Assembly: GCA_013285945.1 (NCBI GenBank)
Contig: JABDGP010000002.1
Span: 1 to 64,000 of the forward strand
Source: Bacteroidota bacterium
GTDB lineage: Bacteria; Bacteroidota; Bacteroidia; Cytophagales; Cyclobacteriaceae
Direction: 5' to 3'
Length of the DNA: 64,000 bases
This document shows, one piece after another, positions 45,466-55,815 of this stretch. Below the pieces are notes generated by a model that saw only the letters and a list, made by a program, of their open reading frames with translations, ran no database searches and had not been told where the DNA came from. A program made the position numbers and the translations under genes. Position 1 is the first letter of the stretch. Each line of letters opens with the position of its first letter.

Positions 45466-47094
45466 TTAGTCTACATTGTCATGTAAAAATTTATTGTTCC
45501 CTAGTAAGTTATTATCATCATTTAAATTATAGCGAGAGATAAATGGCTCCGAAGAGTGCGGCACATCGTTTTCCACTTTTACACCTCTGCGCAAATAAGC
45601 CGGCAATGTCCACTTCTCGTTAAATTCTTCTTTGGTCATCTCCTGCTTTTTGTTGCTTTTCAATTTCTCTCTACGTTCTTTGGCTTGTTGCTCCAGTCGC
45701 TCTTTGGTTTTACGCACCTCCATCATTCCATCTTCGTTGATTACCTGGTCAGCGGAAATCTCGTTGCCAATTTTAAATTCATCGTCTTCGGCAAAAAGAC
45801 TTCCTTCATCTTCAAATTGTTGAGAAGGTTTCTCAAACACGAACGAGCGCTCCGCAGCCGGTTCTTCCATCGGTTCGTCTTCAGGTTTGTTAAGAACGGG
45901 CTTATCGCCGGGTCGTTGCACCACTGGCTTGTCAACAGGTTGCTGAACTACCGGCTTGTCAGGGTTTTGTAGAATTGGTCTGTCACCATCTTCTTTCAGC
46001 CTAAGCTCGATCTCTACACCGCGTTGGTTCACAGAGTTATCAGCTGATTCAAACAGCGAAATTTGTGAGCGGTCAAGTTCATGTACCTTCTTTTCTGAGA
46101 TCTTCTTCGACATTTTTCCTTCGCTGATAAATCCCGTAGCAATTACTGTTACGCGAATGCGATCACCCAACCCCGAGTCAACACCATGACCAAAGATCAC
46201 TTCGGCTTCTTCGCCTGCTTGCTGCTGAATGTATTCGGTGATCGTAGTGAGTTCATCCATTTGCAATTCGGCCTCTTCACCGGAAATAATCGATAACAAA
46301 ATTTTCTTCGCACCCATAATGTCGCGACTGTCGAGTAGTGGAGAAGCCAATGCTTGCTGAGCAGCTTTTACCGCGCGATTGTCTCCACGCGTTTCGGCCG
46401 AGCCCATCACGGCTGCACCTGCATTCAACATCACCGTGCGTACATCTTGAAAGTCTACATTCACATAACCTGCAAGTGTGATGATTTCAGCAATACCCTT
46501 CGCCGCTGTAGTCAGCACATTGTCTGCTTCGCCGAATGCCTGACCAATGGCAAGGTTGCCATAGATCTCGCGCAGCTTATCATTCAATATTACAAGCACT
46601 GTATCGCAGCTCGCACGAAACGATTCGATACCCAGCTCGGCTTGCGATAATTTTTTCTTGCCTTCAAAAGAAAATGGAACAGTAACAATTCCTACCGTAA
46701 GGATGTCCATGTCTTTGGCAATTTTTGCTATTACCGGTGCTGCGCCTGTACCCGTGCCTCCACCCATACCCGCCGTAACAAAAATCATTTTCGTTCCGGT
46801 GAGCATTTCACGAATCTGGTCTTTGCTTTCTAGTGCCGCTGCACGACCCACTTCAGGGTTTGCTCCGCAGCCGAGACCTTCGGTAAGTGTCGCGCCCAAT
46901 TGCAACTTGTAAGGCACCGGACTACTATTCAGTGCTTGCAAGTCGGTGTTGGCCACAACAAACTCGACATCCTTGATGCCTTGCTTATACATGTGGTTCA
47001 CCGCGTTGCTGCCACCGCCACCTACACCAATCACCTTGATGATCGACTTGTGGTGCTTTGGCAGATCAAACTTGTATGATCCTGTTTCAAACAT
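45466..47094 (-). CDS. ftsZ: Cell division protein FtsZ
   Basis: Tubulin-like GTPase that forms the division ring. 542 residues: GTP-binding domain with VGVGGGGSNAVNHM near residue 22, the tubulin signature GGGTGTG at 111-117, the T7 loop with N-x-D-x-x-D (VNVDFQDVRTV) near residue 215, and the C-terminal globular domain up to about 320. A long, variable tail follows, with repeats of the type K-P-V-(V/L)-x-(Q/R)-P (about 375-410), an acidic part and a conserved-looking end. Last gene of the division and wall cluster; a 242-nt gap with a repeat element separates it from ftsA. Confidence 0.97.
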   Translation of the reverse strand: MFETGSYKFDLPKHHKSIIKVIGVGGGGSNAVNHMYKQGIKDVEFVVANTDLQALNSSPVPYKLQLGATLTEGLGCGANPEVGRAAALESKDQIREMLTGTKMIFVTAGMGGGTGTGAAPVIAKIAKDMDILTVGIVTVPFSFEGKKKLSQAELGIESFRASCDTVLVILNDKLREIYGNLAIGQAFGEADNVLTTAAKGIAEIITLAGYVNVDFQDVRTVMLNAGAAVMGSAETRGDNRAVKAAQQALASPLLDSRDIMGAKKILLSIISGEEAELQMDELTTITEYIQQQAGEEAEVIFGHGVDSGLGDRIRVTVIATGFISEGKMSKKISEKKVHELDRSQISLFESADNSVNQRGVEIELRLKEDGDRPILQNPDKPVVQQPVDKPVVQRPGDKPVLNKPEDEPMEEPAAERSFVFEKPSQQFEDEGSLFAEDDEFKIGNEISADQVINEDGMMEVRKTKERLEQQAKERREKLKSNKKQEMTKEEFNEKWTLPAYLRRGVKVENDVPHSSEPFISRYNLNDDNNLLGNNKFLHDNVD

Positions 47095-47188
47095 GACTTT
47101 ATAATTTAAGTGGTTGTTCGTTTTTAGTTTGTTTGTTAAATCCTTATCCGTTATTCGCCAATAGTTATTAATTCTTTTTGGGCGGCTG

Positions 47189-47300
47189 CCGGGCTATTCG
47201 CTGCAAGTCCGTCAACCCACATCTCATTACACTTCGGGCTTTCCGCTTCTATCCCTGCCGCTCGCAGCTTCAGCAAAGTGCGGTCTGCCGCAAATCTGTA
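47189..47300. repeat. GC-rich intergenic repeat element between ftsA and ftsZ
   Basis: Two related words, CCGGGCTATTCGCTGCAAG (from 47189) and TCGGGCTTTCCGCTTCTAT (from 47234), sharing CGGGCT-x-T-x-CGCT, lie about 45 nt apart in a stretch far more GC-rich than the surrounding intergenic DNA. From memory, intergenic elements with CGGGCTTTCCGCT words occur scattered in Bacteroidota genomes; this could not be checked. The element separates ftsA from ftsZ and no coding frame explains it. Confidence 0.45.
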
Positions 47301-47336
47301 ATTCTCATCCTGCTTTTTCATCATCCAATTATCAAA

Positions 47337-48641
47337 TCAATATTCATTTTTCCCATCAAGGTCATCAATCAACAAACCTTTCGTCTTATTCAAAATATTC
47401 GAAAAGAAATCTGAGGTAGGGTTTGTCTTCTTCACCTTGGTTGGTTTCACCTCGGCCATTTTTTCCTTGTAGCGATCTTCACGCTCATCAAGTGATCGGA
47501 AACCAGAAAGCACAAGGCCAACAGCAGTAGCATACATCGGGCTCTTCACTGCTTCAATTTTGCTTTTGCCAAGATGTTCATTCGGATAACCTACACGCGT
47601 ATCCATGCCCGTCATATATTCTACAAGTTGTTTAAGGCAAGCCAACTGTGAGCCGCCACCTGTGATCACGATACCACCGGCCAATCTGTTCTCGTATCCT
47701 GAGTTGATAATCTCCGTGTGCGCCATTTCAATAATTTCTTCCATGCGCGCCTGAATGATATTGCTCAGTGTCTTCACCGAGATTTCTTTGGCCGTTCTGT
47801 TGCGTATACCCGGGATTGAAACTATTTCATTCGGACTTGCCTCTTCCGCAATAGCTTTTCCAAAACGTGTTTTCAATTGCTCAGCCTGCTTCGCCATCAC
47901 CATCAATCCGTGTTGGATGTCGGTGGTTAAAATATTTCCGCCAAACGGAATGACAGCAGTATGCCGAATAATGCTATCGTGAAAAATCGCTATGTCGGTC
48001 GTACCTCCGCCAATATCGATCAGGCAGACACCTGCTTCTTTTTCTTCTTCGCTAAGTACTGCAAGGCTCGAGCTAAGTGGTTCAAGAATCAAATCCTGAA
48101 TTTCCAATGTTGCTCGTCTCACGCACTTGTTGATATTATTGATCGCGCTTGTCTGAGCAGTGATGATGTGAAAATCGGCTTCCAGTTTCACCCCACTCAT
48201 ACCTACGGGGTCTTTAATTCCTTCTTCATAATCCACAGTGTAATCTTGTGGCATCACATGAATAATCTCACTACCCGGCGGGATAACGATGCGATACATA
48301 TCTTCTGTCAGGCGATTTACATCCTCAATGCTAACTTCATCATCGTTGGAGCTCCGAGTAATACTGCCATGATGAATAGAGCTGCGAATGTGCTGCCCTG
48401 CAATACCAACGTTTACCAAACCGATATCAATACCACTCATGTCGCTCGCTTCTTTGATCGCTTTCTCAATCGCAAAGACGGTTTTCTCTATGTTGGTGAC
48501 AATGCCTTTGATAACACCTTCGCTTTCGGCCTTGCCCATACCGAGCACTTCAAGCTTGCCAAATTCATTTTTGCGGCCTACTATGGCACATATCTTTGTT
48601 GTACCAATATCCAAGCCTACTACTATTTTCTCCGTTTCCAT
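47337..48641 (-). CDS. ftsA: Cell division protein FtsA
   Basis: Actin-like protein that ties FtsZ to the membrane. 434 residues with the phosphate-1 motif VVGLDIGTTKICAIVG at the N-terminus, the inserted 1C domain (about 85-165), phosphate-2 in CLIDIGGGTTDIAIF and the adenosine motif GIVITGGGSQLA. The C-terminus carries a short amphipathic stretch (D-F-F-S-N-I-L-N-K-T-K-G) followed by an acidic end, suited to membrane attachment. Downstream of ftsQ, 79 nt apart. Confidence 0.97.
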   Translation of the reverse strand: METEKIVVGLDIGTTKICAIVGRKNEFGKLEVLGMGKAESEGVIKGIVTNIEKTVFAIEKAIKEASDMSGIDIGLVNVGIAGQHIRSSIHHGSITRSSNDDEVSIEDVNRLTEDMYRIVIPPGSEIIHVMPQDYTVDYEEGIKDPVGMSGVKLEADFHIITAQTSAINNINKCVRRATLEIQDLILEPLSSSLAVLSEEEKEAGVCLIDIGGGTTDIAIFHDSIIRHTAVIPFGGNILTTDIQHGLMVMAKQAEQLKTRFGKAIAEEASPNEIVSIPGIRNRTAKEISVKTLSNIIQARMEEIIEMAHTEIINSGYENRLAGGIVITGGGSQLACLKQLVEYMTGMDTRVGYPNEHLGKSKIEAVKSPMYATAVGLVLSGFRSLDEREDRYKEKMAEVKPTKVKKTNPTSDFFSNILNKTKGLLIDDLDGKNEY

Positions 48642-48720
48642 TTTTTTATTGGTTGTTAGTGGTTGTTTTAATCAGTCATTAGGTATTAGTCTTATACTAT
48701 TTATTTGATACTTAATACTA

Positions 48721-49485
48721 CTACTCCGCTATTACTTGTCCTTCGTATTCTAAATTCACACGCTCGTACTTAGTCCATCCACGCTGCGGGAGAATTTTTT
48801 TATAGAAGACCATCAGTTTTCTGAATTTGTTCTCTATGTCTTCTGCTGTGCCAAATTCAACCTTCTGACCAGTCACCTGAGGATAGATGGTGATTTTTCC
48901 TTCGGCATTAATGTCCATCTGCGCTACTTGTGCTTTCCAGAATTTGTCATCGTTAATAAATTCAATCATGTCCAAAATCTGATTTCCAGCTTCCGTCCTT
49001 TTTAAGTCCTCCATCTCCAACAGTTTTTTTACAAAAGGCCCACTAAGCAACATCACACGCGAAGTATATTTTTCTGACACAGGCATGACCACACCATCTT
49101 GGGCTATGTAAGCGTCAGGTGCATCTTGTTGTACAATGCGAGCAATTGGTCTTCGCAATTCAACATTCACAATAAGATTTCCTTTGAGGTCGCCAAATAA
49201 TTGCGCATCGAGAATGTGTTTGTCGTATTTCAACTTGCTCTCGATTTCCTTTAAATTGATCCGGTCTATACCTGTTCCTTTAATTGATTGTCCCGAGTTT
49301 TCTACCAGCTTCATCACATCAGCCTCATCTAAAAAATGGTTTTCATTCAGGTTGTCAAGTTCAATTACAATATCCTTGCAAACACTTCCGCCTTGCTTGC
49401 GTTCTCCAAAAGCGATCAGGAACGAAACGCCAATCAGCGCTGCAGCCACTTTCACTTCGTTCCGTATGTTTAGCTTCCACTTCAT
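48721..49485 (-). CDS. ftsQ: Cell division protein FtsQ/DivIB
   Basis: Bitopic protein of the FtsQLB complex. 254 residues: short cytoplasmic N-terminus, membrane helix (about 11-26, VAAALIGVSFLIAFG), POTRA domain (about 38-112, including VELRRPIARI) and the beta domain (to about 245). Weak overall conservation is normal for this family; position between murC and ftsA is decisive. Confidence 0.92.
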   Translation of the reverse strand: MKWKLNIRNEVKVAAALIGVSFLIAFGERKQGGSVCKDIVIELDNLNENHFLDEADVMKLVENSGQSIKGTGIDRINLKEIESKLKYDKHILDAQLFGDLKGNLIVNVELRRPIARIVQQDAPDAYIAQDGVVMPVSEKYTSRVMLLSGPFVKKLLEMEDLKRTEAGNQILDMIEFINDDKFWKAQVAQMDINAEGKITIYPQVTGQKVEFGTAEDIENKFRKLMVFYKKILPQRGWTKYERVNLEYEGQVIAE

Positions 49486-49503
49486 TTGTCAGTCTCCAAA
49501 TTA

Positions 49504-50901
49504 TTAGTTCGTTAGCTTTCCGATAAGCATTTCTTTTATGGGCTTCACCAATGTGTCTATGTTTCCTGCGCCAACAGTAGCAAGAACCTCAATATTCATA
49601 TTGTCCAATTTCCTGAGCACATCATTTTTGTCGCATCTGATTTTTACCGGGCTCGTGATATTATCAAAAAGCATATCGCTGGTGACACCGGGGATTGGCT
49701 CCTCTCTCGCAGGATAGATATCCATTAATAAAACTTCATCAGCCAAACTCAAGCTCTTGGAAAAGCCTTCGGCAAAGTCGCGTGTGCGTGTAAATAAATG
49801 CGGTTGAAACACTACAGTTATTTTCTTTCCGGCATACATCGACTTCAGTGATTTCAGAAATGCTTCTATCTCCGCCGGATGATGCGCATAGTCATCGATA
49901 TAAACCAGCTTATCTTTTCGAATGATAAATTCAAACCTGCGTTTCACTCCGTGAAATGATCCCAACGCCTCTTTGATAGTTTTATCATCAATACCGATTT
50001 TCATTGCTAGCATAGCAGCAGCGATGGCATTTTCCATATTATGAAAACCGGGGACGCCCAGTAGAATCTTTTCAATCCTTAGGCCGGGGCCTATAAGATC
50101 AAATTCAAAAAATCCGTGATCAGCCTTAACATTACCGGCAAAAAATTGTCCCCGGGTAGTGCCATACGTTTCCTTAGTTATTTGTTTAGTCTCATCGGCC
50201 AGCGAAGCAATTGATTCATGAATTATCAAGTGACCACCTTTGTTTACCTGATTAATAAACTCTTTATAGGCGGAGATCATTTGCAAATGATCTCCGTAAA
50301 TGTCGAGGTGATCGGCATCTGCAGAGGTAACGACGGCTGTCTGCGGAAAGAGTTGTAAAAAGGAACGATCGAATTCATCCGCTTCAGCAACCATAATGGT
50401 TTGTGGGCTCACTTTTCCATGCATCACCAGATTCGAATCGTAGTTTGCAGTGATGCCACCAAGGAAGGCAACCATATCTTTTCCTGCTGTCTTCAAAATG
50501 TGAGCAATCAAAGATGACGTTGTTGTCTTACCGTGTGTGCCTGCTACCGCGATGGTTTTATAATTTTTGGTAAGCATGCCCAACACCTCAGATCTCTTTA
50601 CAATTGTAAACCCTCCCGACTTCAGGTAGTTGTATTGCTTATTGTCTTTGGGGATAGCCGGCGTAAAAACGACCAATGTTTTTTCTTTGCTGAGATAACC
50701 CGGAATAGATTCGATCCGATCTTCAAAATGGATTTCCATTCCTTCCTCCATAAGTTCGTGCGTAAGCGGAGTAGCCGTGCGGTCATAGCCTGACACGTGC
50801 AAACCAGCATGCCTGAACCAACGGGCTAGGGCGCTCATTCCAATTCCTCCAATGCCGAGAAAGTAAATGCTGTTAAATTTATTTAAGTTTATCTGGCTCA
50901 T
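49504..50901 (-). CDS. murC: UDP-N-acetylmuramate--L-alanine ligase
   Basis: First amino-acid ligase of peptidoglycan precursor synthesis, adding L-Ala to UDP-MurNAc. 465 residues: N-terminal Rossmann motif FLGIGGIGMSALARWF, ATP loop VAGTHGKTTTSSL (about residues 118-130), the D-E-F-D-R-S-F-L motif and D-D-Y-A-H-H-P-A-E in the C-terminal domain, all characteristic of MurC. ATG overlaps the murG stop by four bases. Confidence 0.97.
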   Translation of the reverse strand: MSQINLNKFNSIYFLGIGGIGMSALARWFRHAGLHVSGYDRTATPLTHELMEEGMEIHFEDRIESIPGYLSKEKTLVVFTPAIPKDNKQYNYLKSGGFTIVKRSEVLGMLTKNYKTIAVAGTHGKTTTSSLIAHILKTAGKDMVAFLGGITANYDSNLVMHGKVSPQTIMVAEADEFDRSFLQLFPQTAVVTSADADHLDIYGDHLQMISAYKEFINQVNKGGHLIIHESIASLADETKQITKETYGTTRGQFFAGNVKADHGFFEFDLIGPGLRIEKILLGVPGFHNMENAIAAAMLAMKIGIDDKTIKEALGSFHGVKRRFEFIIRKDKLVYIDDYAHHPAEIEAFLKSLKSMYAGKKITVVFQPHLFTRTRDFAEGFSKSLSLADEVLLMDIYPAREEPIPGVTSDMLFDNITSPVKIRCDKNDVLRKLDNMNIEVLATVGAGNIDTLVKPIKEMLIGKLTN

Positions 50902-52010
50902 TGACCGATTAGTTTTTCGATTTCATCGACTATCTCTTCGGTAGCATTGGGTTTACCAAGCTTACCAATGTTCTTGCTCAACACTTCACAGCGTTGCAAG
51001 TCGTACAACAATTTCACCACTTCATCTACTAAAATTTCTCTCGCCACACCGTCGCGCACAAGAATGGCTGCATCCTCTTTAACCAGAGCCATCGCGTTTT
51101 TGGTTTGATGATCTTCCGCAACATTGGGTGATGGCACTAGAATACTGGGTCTCTTCGCAAGACACAACTCAGAAATAGCCAGCGCTCCTGAGCGAGAGAC
51201 TACTACATCAGCTGCTGCGTATGCCATGTCCATGTAATCAAGAAAATCAGTTATGCGAATCCGCTTCAGGTCTTTTTCTTTGACAAGATCTTTTACGTTG
51301 TCGAAATAGGCTTTACCAGTTTGCCAAATCACTTGTACCTGTGCATCAATCAGCCGATCTAGTCCAGCCAAAATACTTTCGTTAATTGTTCTCGCACCCT
51401 GGCTGCCTCCCAGAATTAATAATGTTCTTTCGGTAGAATTAAATCCGAAGTGCGCTATGGCACGTTCGCGTTTCGATTCTGTGTTAAGGATATCTTTGCG
51501 CACAGGGTTGCCTGTGAACATCAATTTCTCTTTAGGGAAATATTTTTCCATTCCTAAATAAGCAACACACACACTCTGCACTTTGCCGGCCAATTGTTTA
51601 TTCGTCAATCCAGCATACGAATTTTGTTCCTGAATAAGTGCGGGGATTTTATTGCGTGTAGCAGCCAGCATAATCGGACCACTGGCATAACCGCCTGTAC
51701 CAATTACAGCATGAGGCTTGAATCGCTTTACAATCTTTCCTGCCTTTAGGTAACTACTTAATAGTTTAAACGGGAAAAGCAAATTCGACAGAGTGAGTTT
51801 GCGCTGAAGTCCGCTTATCCATAGTCCAATAATTTTATAACCTGCCTCAGGCACACGCGCCATTTCCATTTTTCCTTTTGCACCAACAAAAAGAATTTCG
51901 GAGTCAGGATGACGTTCCATAAATTTATTGGCAATAGAGATTGCCGGAAATATATGGCCTCCGGTTCCTCCACCGCTAATGATCAGGCGATATGGTTGTT
52001 TTGTAATCAA
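50898..52010 (-). CDS. murG: UDP-GlcNAc:lipid I N-acetylglucosaminyltransferase
   Basis: Makes lipid II at the cytoplasmic face of the inner membrane. 370 residues (GT28) with G-G-G-T-G-G-H-I-F-P at the N-terminus, the second glycine motif GTGGYASGP (about 105-113), ILGGSQGA (about 190-197) and the UDP-GlcNAc part SRSGALAISELC (about 270). The start is TTG at 52008-52010; no ATG is available before the glycine loop. Overlaps murC, 13 nt after ftsW. Confidence 0.97.
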   Translation of the reverse strand: MITKQPYRLIISGGGTGGHIFPAISIANKFMERHPDSEILFVGAKGKMEMARVPEAGYKIIGLWISGLQRKLTLSNLLFPFKLLSSYLKAGKIVKRFKPHAVIGTGGYASGPIMLAATRNKIPALIQEQNSYAGLTNKQLAGKVQSVCVAYLGMEKYFPKEKLMFTGNPVRKDILNTESKRERAIAHFGFNSTERTLLILGGSQGARTINESILAGLDRLIDAQVQVIWQTGKAYFDNVKDLVKEKDLKRIRITDFLDYMDMAYAAADVVVSRSGALAISELCLAKRPSILVPSPNVAEDHQTKNAMALVKEDAAILVRDGVAREILVDEVVKLLYDLQRCEVLSKNIGKLGKPNATEEIVDEIEKLIGQ

Positions 52011-52023
52011 TGATTTAAAAATG

Positions 52024-53196
52024 TCATGCTGCTTTTGCCTCCATGTTTTTGTTTTCGCTTGCCACGGAAGTTTCTATCTGTCCCCAATTCTCCTCTTGCT
52101 CTCCGCGACTCACACTTAAAATAATTCCGATCGAAATTCCGGTGAATACCATAGCAGTTCCACCCATACTTACCAATGGAAGTGGTTGCCCGGTAATAGG
52201 CCCAAGCCCTACAACTACACCCATGTTTACCATCGCCTGGCAGACAAGATCAAAACTCAAACCCGCCGAGAGCAACCCGCCAAATGCTCGCTCACTATTA
52301 TATGCAGCCTTCATGCCCCTGTGGAGAAGAATTAAGTAAAGTATCAAAACAACAACACCACCGATCATTCCATATTCTTCAATCACAATCGCATAAACAA
52401 AATCAGAATACGGGTGAGGCAAAATGTTTCGTTGGTTGCTATTGCCTGGACCCTTACCTAAAAAACCACCGGTAGCCACGGCAATGCGCCCGTGTTTAGC
52501 CTGAAATGGGAGTTCTGTTCCATCAATAAAACTTAAGAAACGGTTCTTGGTAGTCTCCCATCGCGTACCCATTTTCAATCCGATGCCGCCCGCCAGCAAC
52601 CCAACAAGAACTAGCATGGCAAGGTATTTTACCGATACACGACCGATAAACATGATCAGCATGCATGTGGCGAAAAGCAAAACCGCTGAAGAGAAATTTG
52701 ATAGCGCTATAAGTCCGCAGATCATACCGCACCAAAATAAAATCGGAATTAACGATTCCTTTATGTCATCAATGTTCTGTTGACGTTTTGAAAGCATGCT
52801 CGCCAGGTTGATGATGAGGGCAAGGCTCGCAAAATCAGAAGGTTGAAAGGATCCGAAAATGGGAACTTTGATCCAGCGGGCTGCATCGTTGAGTGATGTA
52901 CCAAACTTGAACGTATAAAGTAATAACGGCACACTCACCCACAAGGCGAGTTTTGAAAGCTTAGAGTAATAGCGATAGTCTATTTTATGTGACACCCACA
53001 TAGCAACCAAGCCCAGCATTACCATGCCCGTATGTTTCAACAAATACCATTCAGGGCTCAGTGTTTTTTTATAAGCCAAAGTTCCGATGGAACTATACAC
53101 CACCAGGATACTAATGAGCGACAATGCGAAGACCACAGCCCAGATCACGCGGTCGCCTTGCAAGTTGTTATCGGCCCAGTCTTTAAATTTTTTCAT
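52024..53196 (-). CDS. ftsW: Lipid II polymerase FtsW (SEDS family)
   Basis: SEDS glycosyltransferase that polymerises lipid II at the septum with FtsI. The ATG at 53194-53196 gives 390 residues with ten hydrophobic helices; a GTG seven codons upstream is possible. Family features: N-D-A-A-R-W-I with the adjacent Q-P-S-D-F-A-S (catalytic loop region), G-P-G-N-S-N-Q-R-N-I-L-P-H-P-Y-S-D-F-V-Y-A-I-V-I in fragments, and P-L-P-L-V-S-M-G-G near the end. Confidence 0.95.
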   Translation of the reverse strand: MKKFKDWADNNLQGDRVIWAVVFALSLISILVVYSSIGTLAYKKTLSPEWYLLKHTGMVMLGLVAMWVSHKIDYRYYSKLSKLALWVSVPLLLYTFKFGTSLNDAARWIKVPIFGSFQPSDFASLALIINLASMLSKRQQNIDDIKESLIPILFWCGMICGLIALSNFSSAVLLFATCMLIMFIGRVSVKYLAMLVLVGLLAGGIGLKMGTRWETTKNRFLSFIDGTELPFQAKHGRIAVATGGFLGKGPGNSNQRNILPHPYSDFVYAIVIEEYGMIGGVVVLILYLILLHRGMKAAYNSERAFGGLLSAGLSFDLVCQAMVNMGVVVGLGPITGQPLPLVSMGGTAMVFTGISIGIILSVSRGEQEENWGQIETSVASENKNMEAKAA

Positions 53197-53230
53197 CTCA
53201 ATAATTTTAATTGGCACATTGGCTAATTGA

Positions 53231-54592
53231 TCATTGACTAATTAATTCGTTTTCATTTTTTAGTTCCTGAACAGCATTCCTAAACTGATCTCCTCTGTCT
53301 TCATAGTTCTTGAACAAATCAAAACTTGCGCACGCCGGCGAAAGTAAAACCACGTCTCCCGTCTCCGATGCTTTCAATGCAAGGCGAACCAGTTCATCTA
53401 TACTTTGTGTTTCTATTATTATTTTCACAACACCATCAAATGCATCACGCAGTTTCGAGTTGTCTTTGCCGAGGCATATCAACACCCGGACTTTCTTTTT
53501 AACTTCTTCCAAAATGATTGAATAGTCATTTCCTTTATCAATGCCGCCAGCAATCCAAATCAGGGGACCAGCATAGCTCCCAAGAGCATACACCACTGAA
53601 TCAACGTTAGTAGCTTTTGAGTCATTAACAAATTCAACACCGTTGATCATGCCAACTGACTCTAACCGATGCGGCGCATTCTTGAATGTCTTTAATCCGG
53701 ATTTAATAGAATCCATAGATACGCCGGCAGTATACACCGCAGTCACCGCAGCCATTGTATTGATAAGGTTGTGCGGGCCTCTAAGAGTTGTGTTTTGCTG
53801 ATAGATGCTAAATAATTCATGATCCAGATCGAAGATCATAACGCGTCCGTCAAAATGCGCGGACGCTGACCGATCAGTTAAGGAGACTCTGGAAATCTCC
53901 GGCAAAATATTTCTTTTTACTATTTCGCGCTGAATAACAGCGTCATCAGAAAAATAGATAAAATGATCATCTTGCTGCATAGCTTGTATCAACCGGAATT
54001 TTGAGTTGATATAGTTTTGCATTTGATATTCATAGCGATCGAGATGATCAGGTGTTATGTTTAGTAAAATTCCAATATGAGGTCTGAACATTTTTAGTCC
54101 ATCCAACTGAAAGCTGCTTACCTCAACTACATACCAATCATGTTTTTCAAAAGCAATTTTACGAGCAAGGCTTTCTCCTACATTGCCGGCCAATGCCACA
54201 TTCAATCCCGCTGACTTCATCAAATGGTAAGTCAACAGTGTTGTGGTCGTTTTCCCATTGGTGCCGGTGACTGCAATCACTTTTCCAGAGATATAACGAA
54301 ATGCCAACTCCAGCTCATCAATTATCTCAATACCTTTTGATTGCAATTTTTTTACAATACCTGCTTTATCCGGAATGCCGGGGCTTTTGATTATCAAATC
54401 GGCCGTCACTATTTTTTGCTCTGAATGAATTCCCTCTTCAAATTCAATCTGGTGCTCAATTAATTCATTTTTATATTTTTCTTTAATCGCACCCTGATCG
54501 GAAACAAAAACATCGAAGCCTTTGACCTTCGCCAAAAGCGCTGCTCCCGTTCCACTTTCACCTGCTCCTAATATGACCACTCTTTGTTTCAT
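53231..54592 (-). CDS. murD: UDP-N-acetylmuramoylalanine--D-glutamate ligase
   Basis: Adds D-Glu to UDP-MurNAc-L-Ala. 453 residues with the N-terminal UDP-binding motif [19 protein letters not shown] loop [14 protein letters not shown] (about residues 109-122), [20 protein letters not shown] (C-terminal ligase domain) and S-P-A-C-A-S-F-D near the end, which is diagnostic for MurD. Coupled to mraY by an ATGA overlap. Confidence 0.97.
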   Translation of the reverse strand: MKQRVVILGAGESGTGAALLAKVKGFDVFVSDQGAIKEKYKNELIEHQIEFEEGIHSEQKIVTADLIIKSPGIPDKAGIVKKLQSKGIEIIDELELAFRYISGKVIAVTGTNGKTTTTLLTYHLMKSAGLNVALAGNVGESLARKIAFEKHDWYVVEVSSFQLDGLKMFRPHIGILLNITPDHLDRYEYQMQNYINSKFRLIQAMQQDDHFIYFSDDAVIQREIVKRNILPEISRVSLTDRSASAHFDGRVMIFDLDHELFSIYQQNTTLRGPHNLINTMAAVTAVYTAGVSMDSIKSGLKTFKNAPHRLESVGMINGVEFVNDSKATNVDSVVYALGSYAGPLIWIAGGIDKGNDYSIILEEVKKKVRVLICLGKDNSKLRDAFDGVVKIIIETQSIDELVRLALKASETGDVVLLSPACASFDLFKNYEDRGDQFRNAVQELKNENELISQ

Positions 54593-55815
54593 CTGACTTT
54601 AAGGGTTGCCAGGCTCACAATCGCCAATAGTATTCCCACAATCCAAAAGCGAGTAACAATTTTCGCTTCCGGTATATTTTTCTTTTGATAGTGATGATGT
54701 AATGGAGACATCAAAAAAATCCTTCTGCCCTCACCATATTTTTTTTTCGTGTACTTGAAATAGGATATCTGTATGATCACAGAAATATTTTCGATCAGGA
54801 AAATTCCACAGAGTAATGGGATCATCAATTCTTTTCTAACCGCCAGTGCGAGAACCGCAATGATTCCACCCAACGACAAACTTCCGGTATCGCCCATGAA
54901 TACCTGGGCAGGGTACGCATTGTACCAAAGGAATCCGAGGCACGCACCAACAAATGCTGTACAGAAAATTACTAACTCGCTCAGGTTTGGAATGTACATG
55001 ATATTCAAGTACGAACTAAAGTCAACGCGACCTGAGAGATACGCAAAAATGGCAAGCGTCAACCCGATGATTGCCGATGTCCCTGCTGCTAGCCCATCAA
55101 TGCCATCGGTAATGTTGGCGCCATTGGATACTGCGGTGATAATCAGGATTACAACTAACGTGTAAATAATCCACGTGTAGTTTTTGTTCAGCCACGGAAG
55201 TATCTGGCTATAATCAAATTCGTTGTTCTTAAAAAAAGGAACTGTGGTCTTTGTTGATTTAACGTCTTGGTAACTTAATTTTTGCTGTACATCTTCTTTC
55301 AGAATCTCAATGCTGGCAACCGATGACGGGGACACTTCGCGAATTACAACGTGTTCGTTAAAATAAAGTGTAAGTCCCACAATCAACCCGATTGTCACCT
55401 GACCTACAATCTTAAATCGTCCTGCGAGTCCTTCCTTATTTTTCTTAAACACCTTTATATAGTCATCAAGAAATCCAATAGTTCCTAACCAAACCGTAGT
55501 TGCTATCAACAGGATAACATATACGTTATCAAGTTTTGCCATTAATAAAGTAGGAATGAGAATTGCGGCTATAATAATGAGTCCACCCATTGTTGGTGTT
55601 CCCTTTTTCTGCATCTGACCTTCTAACCCTAAATCGCGAATGTCTTCGCCTACTTGCTTTCTTCTTAAAAAAGAAATCAACTTATTACCAAACGTGATGG
55701 TGATCAAAAGCGAAAGTACGGCCGCTACACCGGCACGGAAGGAAATGTATTGAAACAATCCGGCACCGGGCAGGTTAAAATTTTTGTCGATATAGTTGAA
55801 TAAATAATACAGCAT
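54589..55815 (-). CDS. mraY: Phospho-MurNAc-pentapeptide transferase
   Basis: Membrane enzyme that makes lipid I from undecaprenyl phosphate. 408 residues, ten helices, with the catalytic aspartate pair in GFLDDYIKV (about 118-126), [10 protein letters not shown] (third Asp, about 233-242) and [10 protein letters not shown]. Longer than the about 360 residues of E. coli because of an extra stretch of about 50 residues (roughly 165-215) between two helices, a form common in Bacteroidota. Last base of the murE stop overlaps its ATG. Confidence 0.97.
   Translation of the reverse strand: MLYYLFNYIDKNFNLPGAGLFQYISFRAGVAAVLSLLITITFGNKLISFLRRKQVGEDIRDLGLEGQMQKKGTPTMGGLIIIAAILIPTLLMAKLDNVYVILLIATTVWLGTIGFLDDYIKVFKKNKEGLAGRFKIVGQVTIGLIVGLTLYFNEHVVIREVSPSSVASIEILKEDVQQKLSYQDVKSTKTTVPFFKNNEFDYSQILPWLNKNYTWIIYTLVVILIITAVSNGANITDGIDGLAAGTSAIIGLTLAIFAYLSGRVDFSSYLNIMYIPNLSELVIFCTAFVGACLGFLWYNAYPAQVFMGDTGSLSLGGIIAVLALAVRKELMIPLLCGIFLIENISVIIQISYFKYTKKKYGEGRRIFLMSPLHHHYQKKNIPEAKIVTRFWIVGILLAIVSLATLKVR

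Noticed and set aside
45556-45972. 138-codon plus-strand frame opposite ftsZ
   Set aside because: It is the antisense of the Pro/Lys/Glu-rich FtsZ tail, with Phe/Leu-rich low-complexity content and no recognisable features.
47178-47414. 78-codon frame across the ftsA-ftsZ gap
   Set aside because: It runs through the GC-rich repeat and into the antisense of ftsA; no protein-like pattern.
47961-48659. 232-codon plus-strand frame opposite ftsA
   Set aside because: Runs exactly antisense to the conserved ftsA gene; composition is rich in Cys, His and Phe with no domain.
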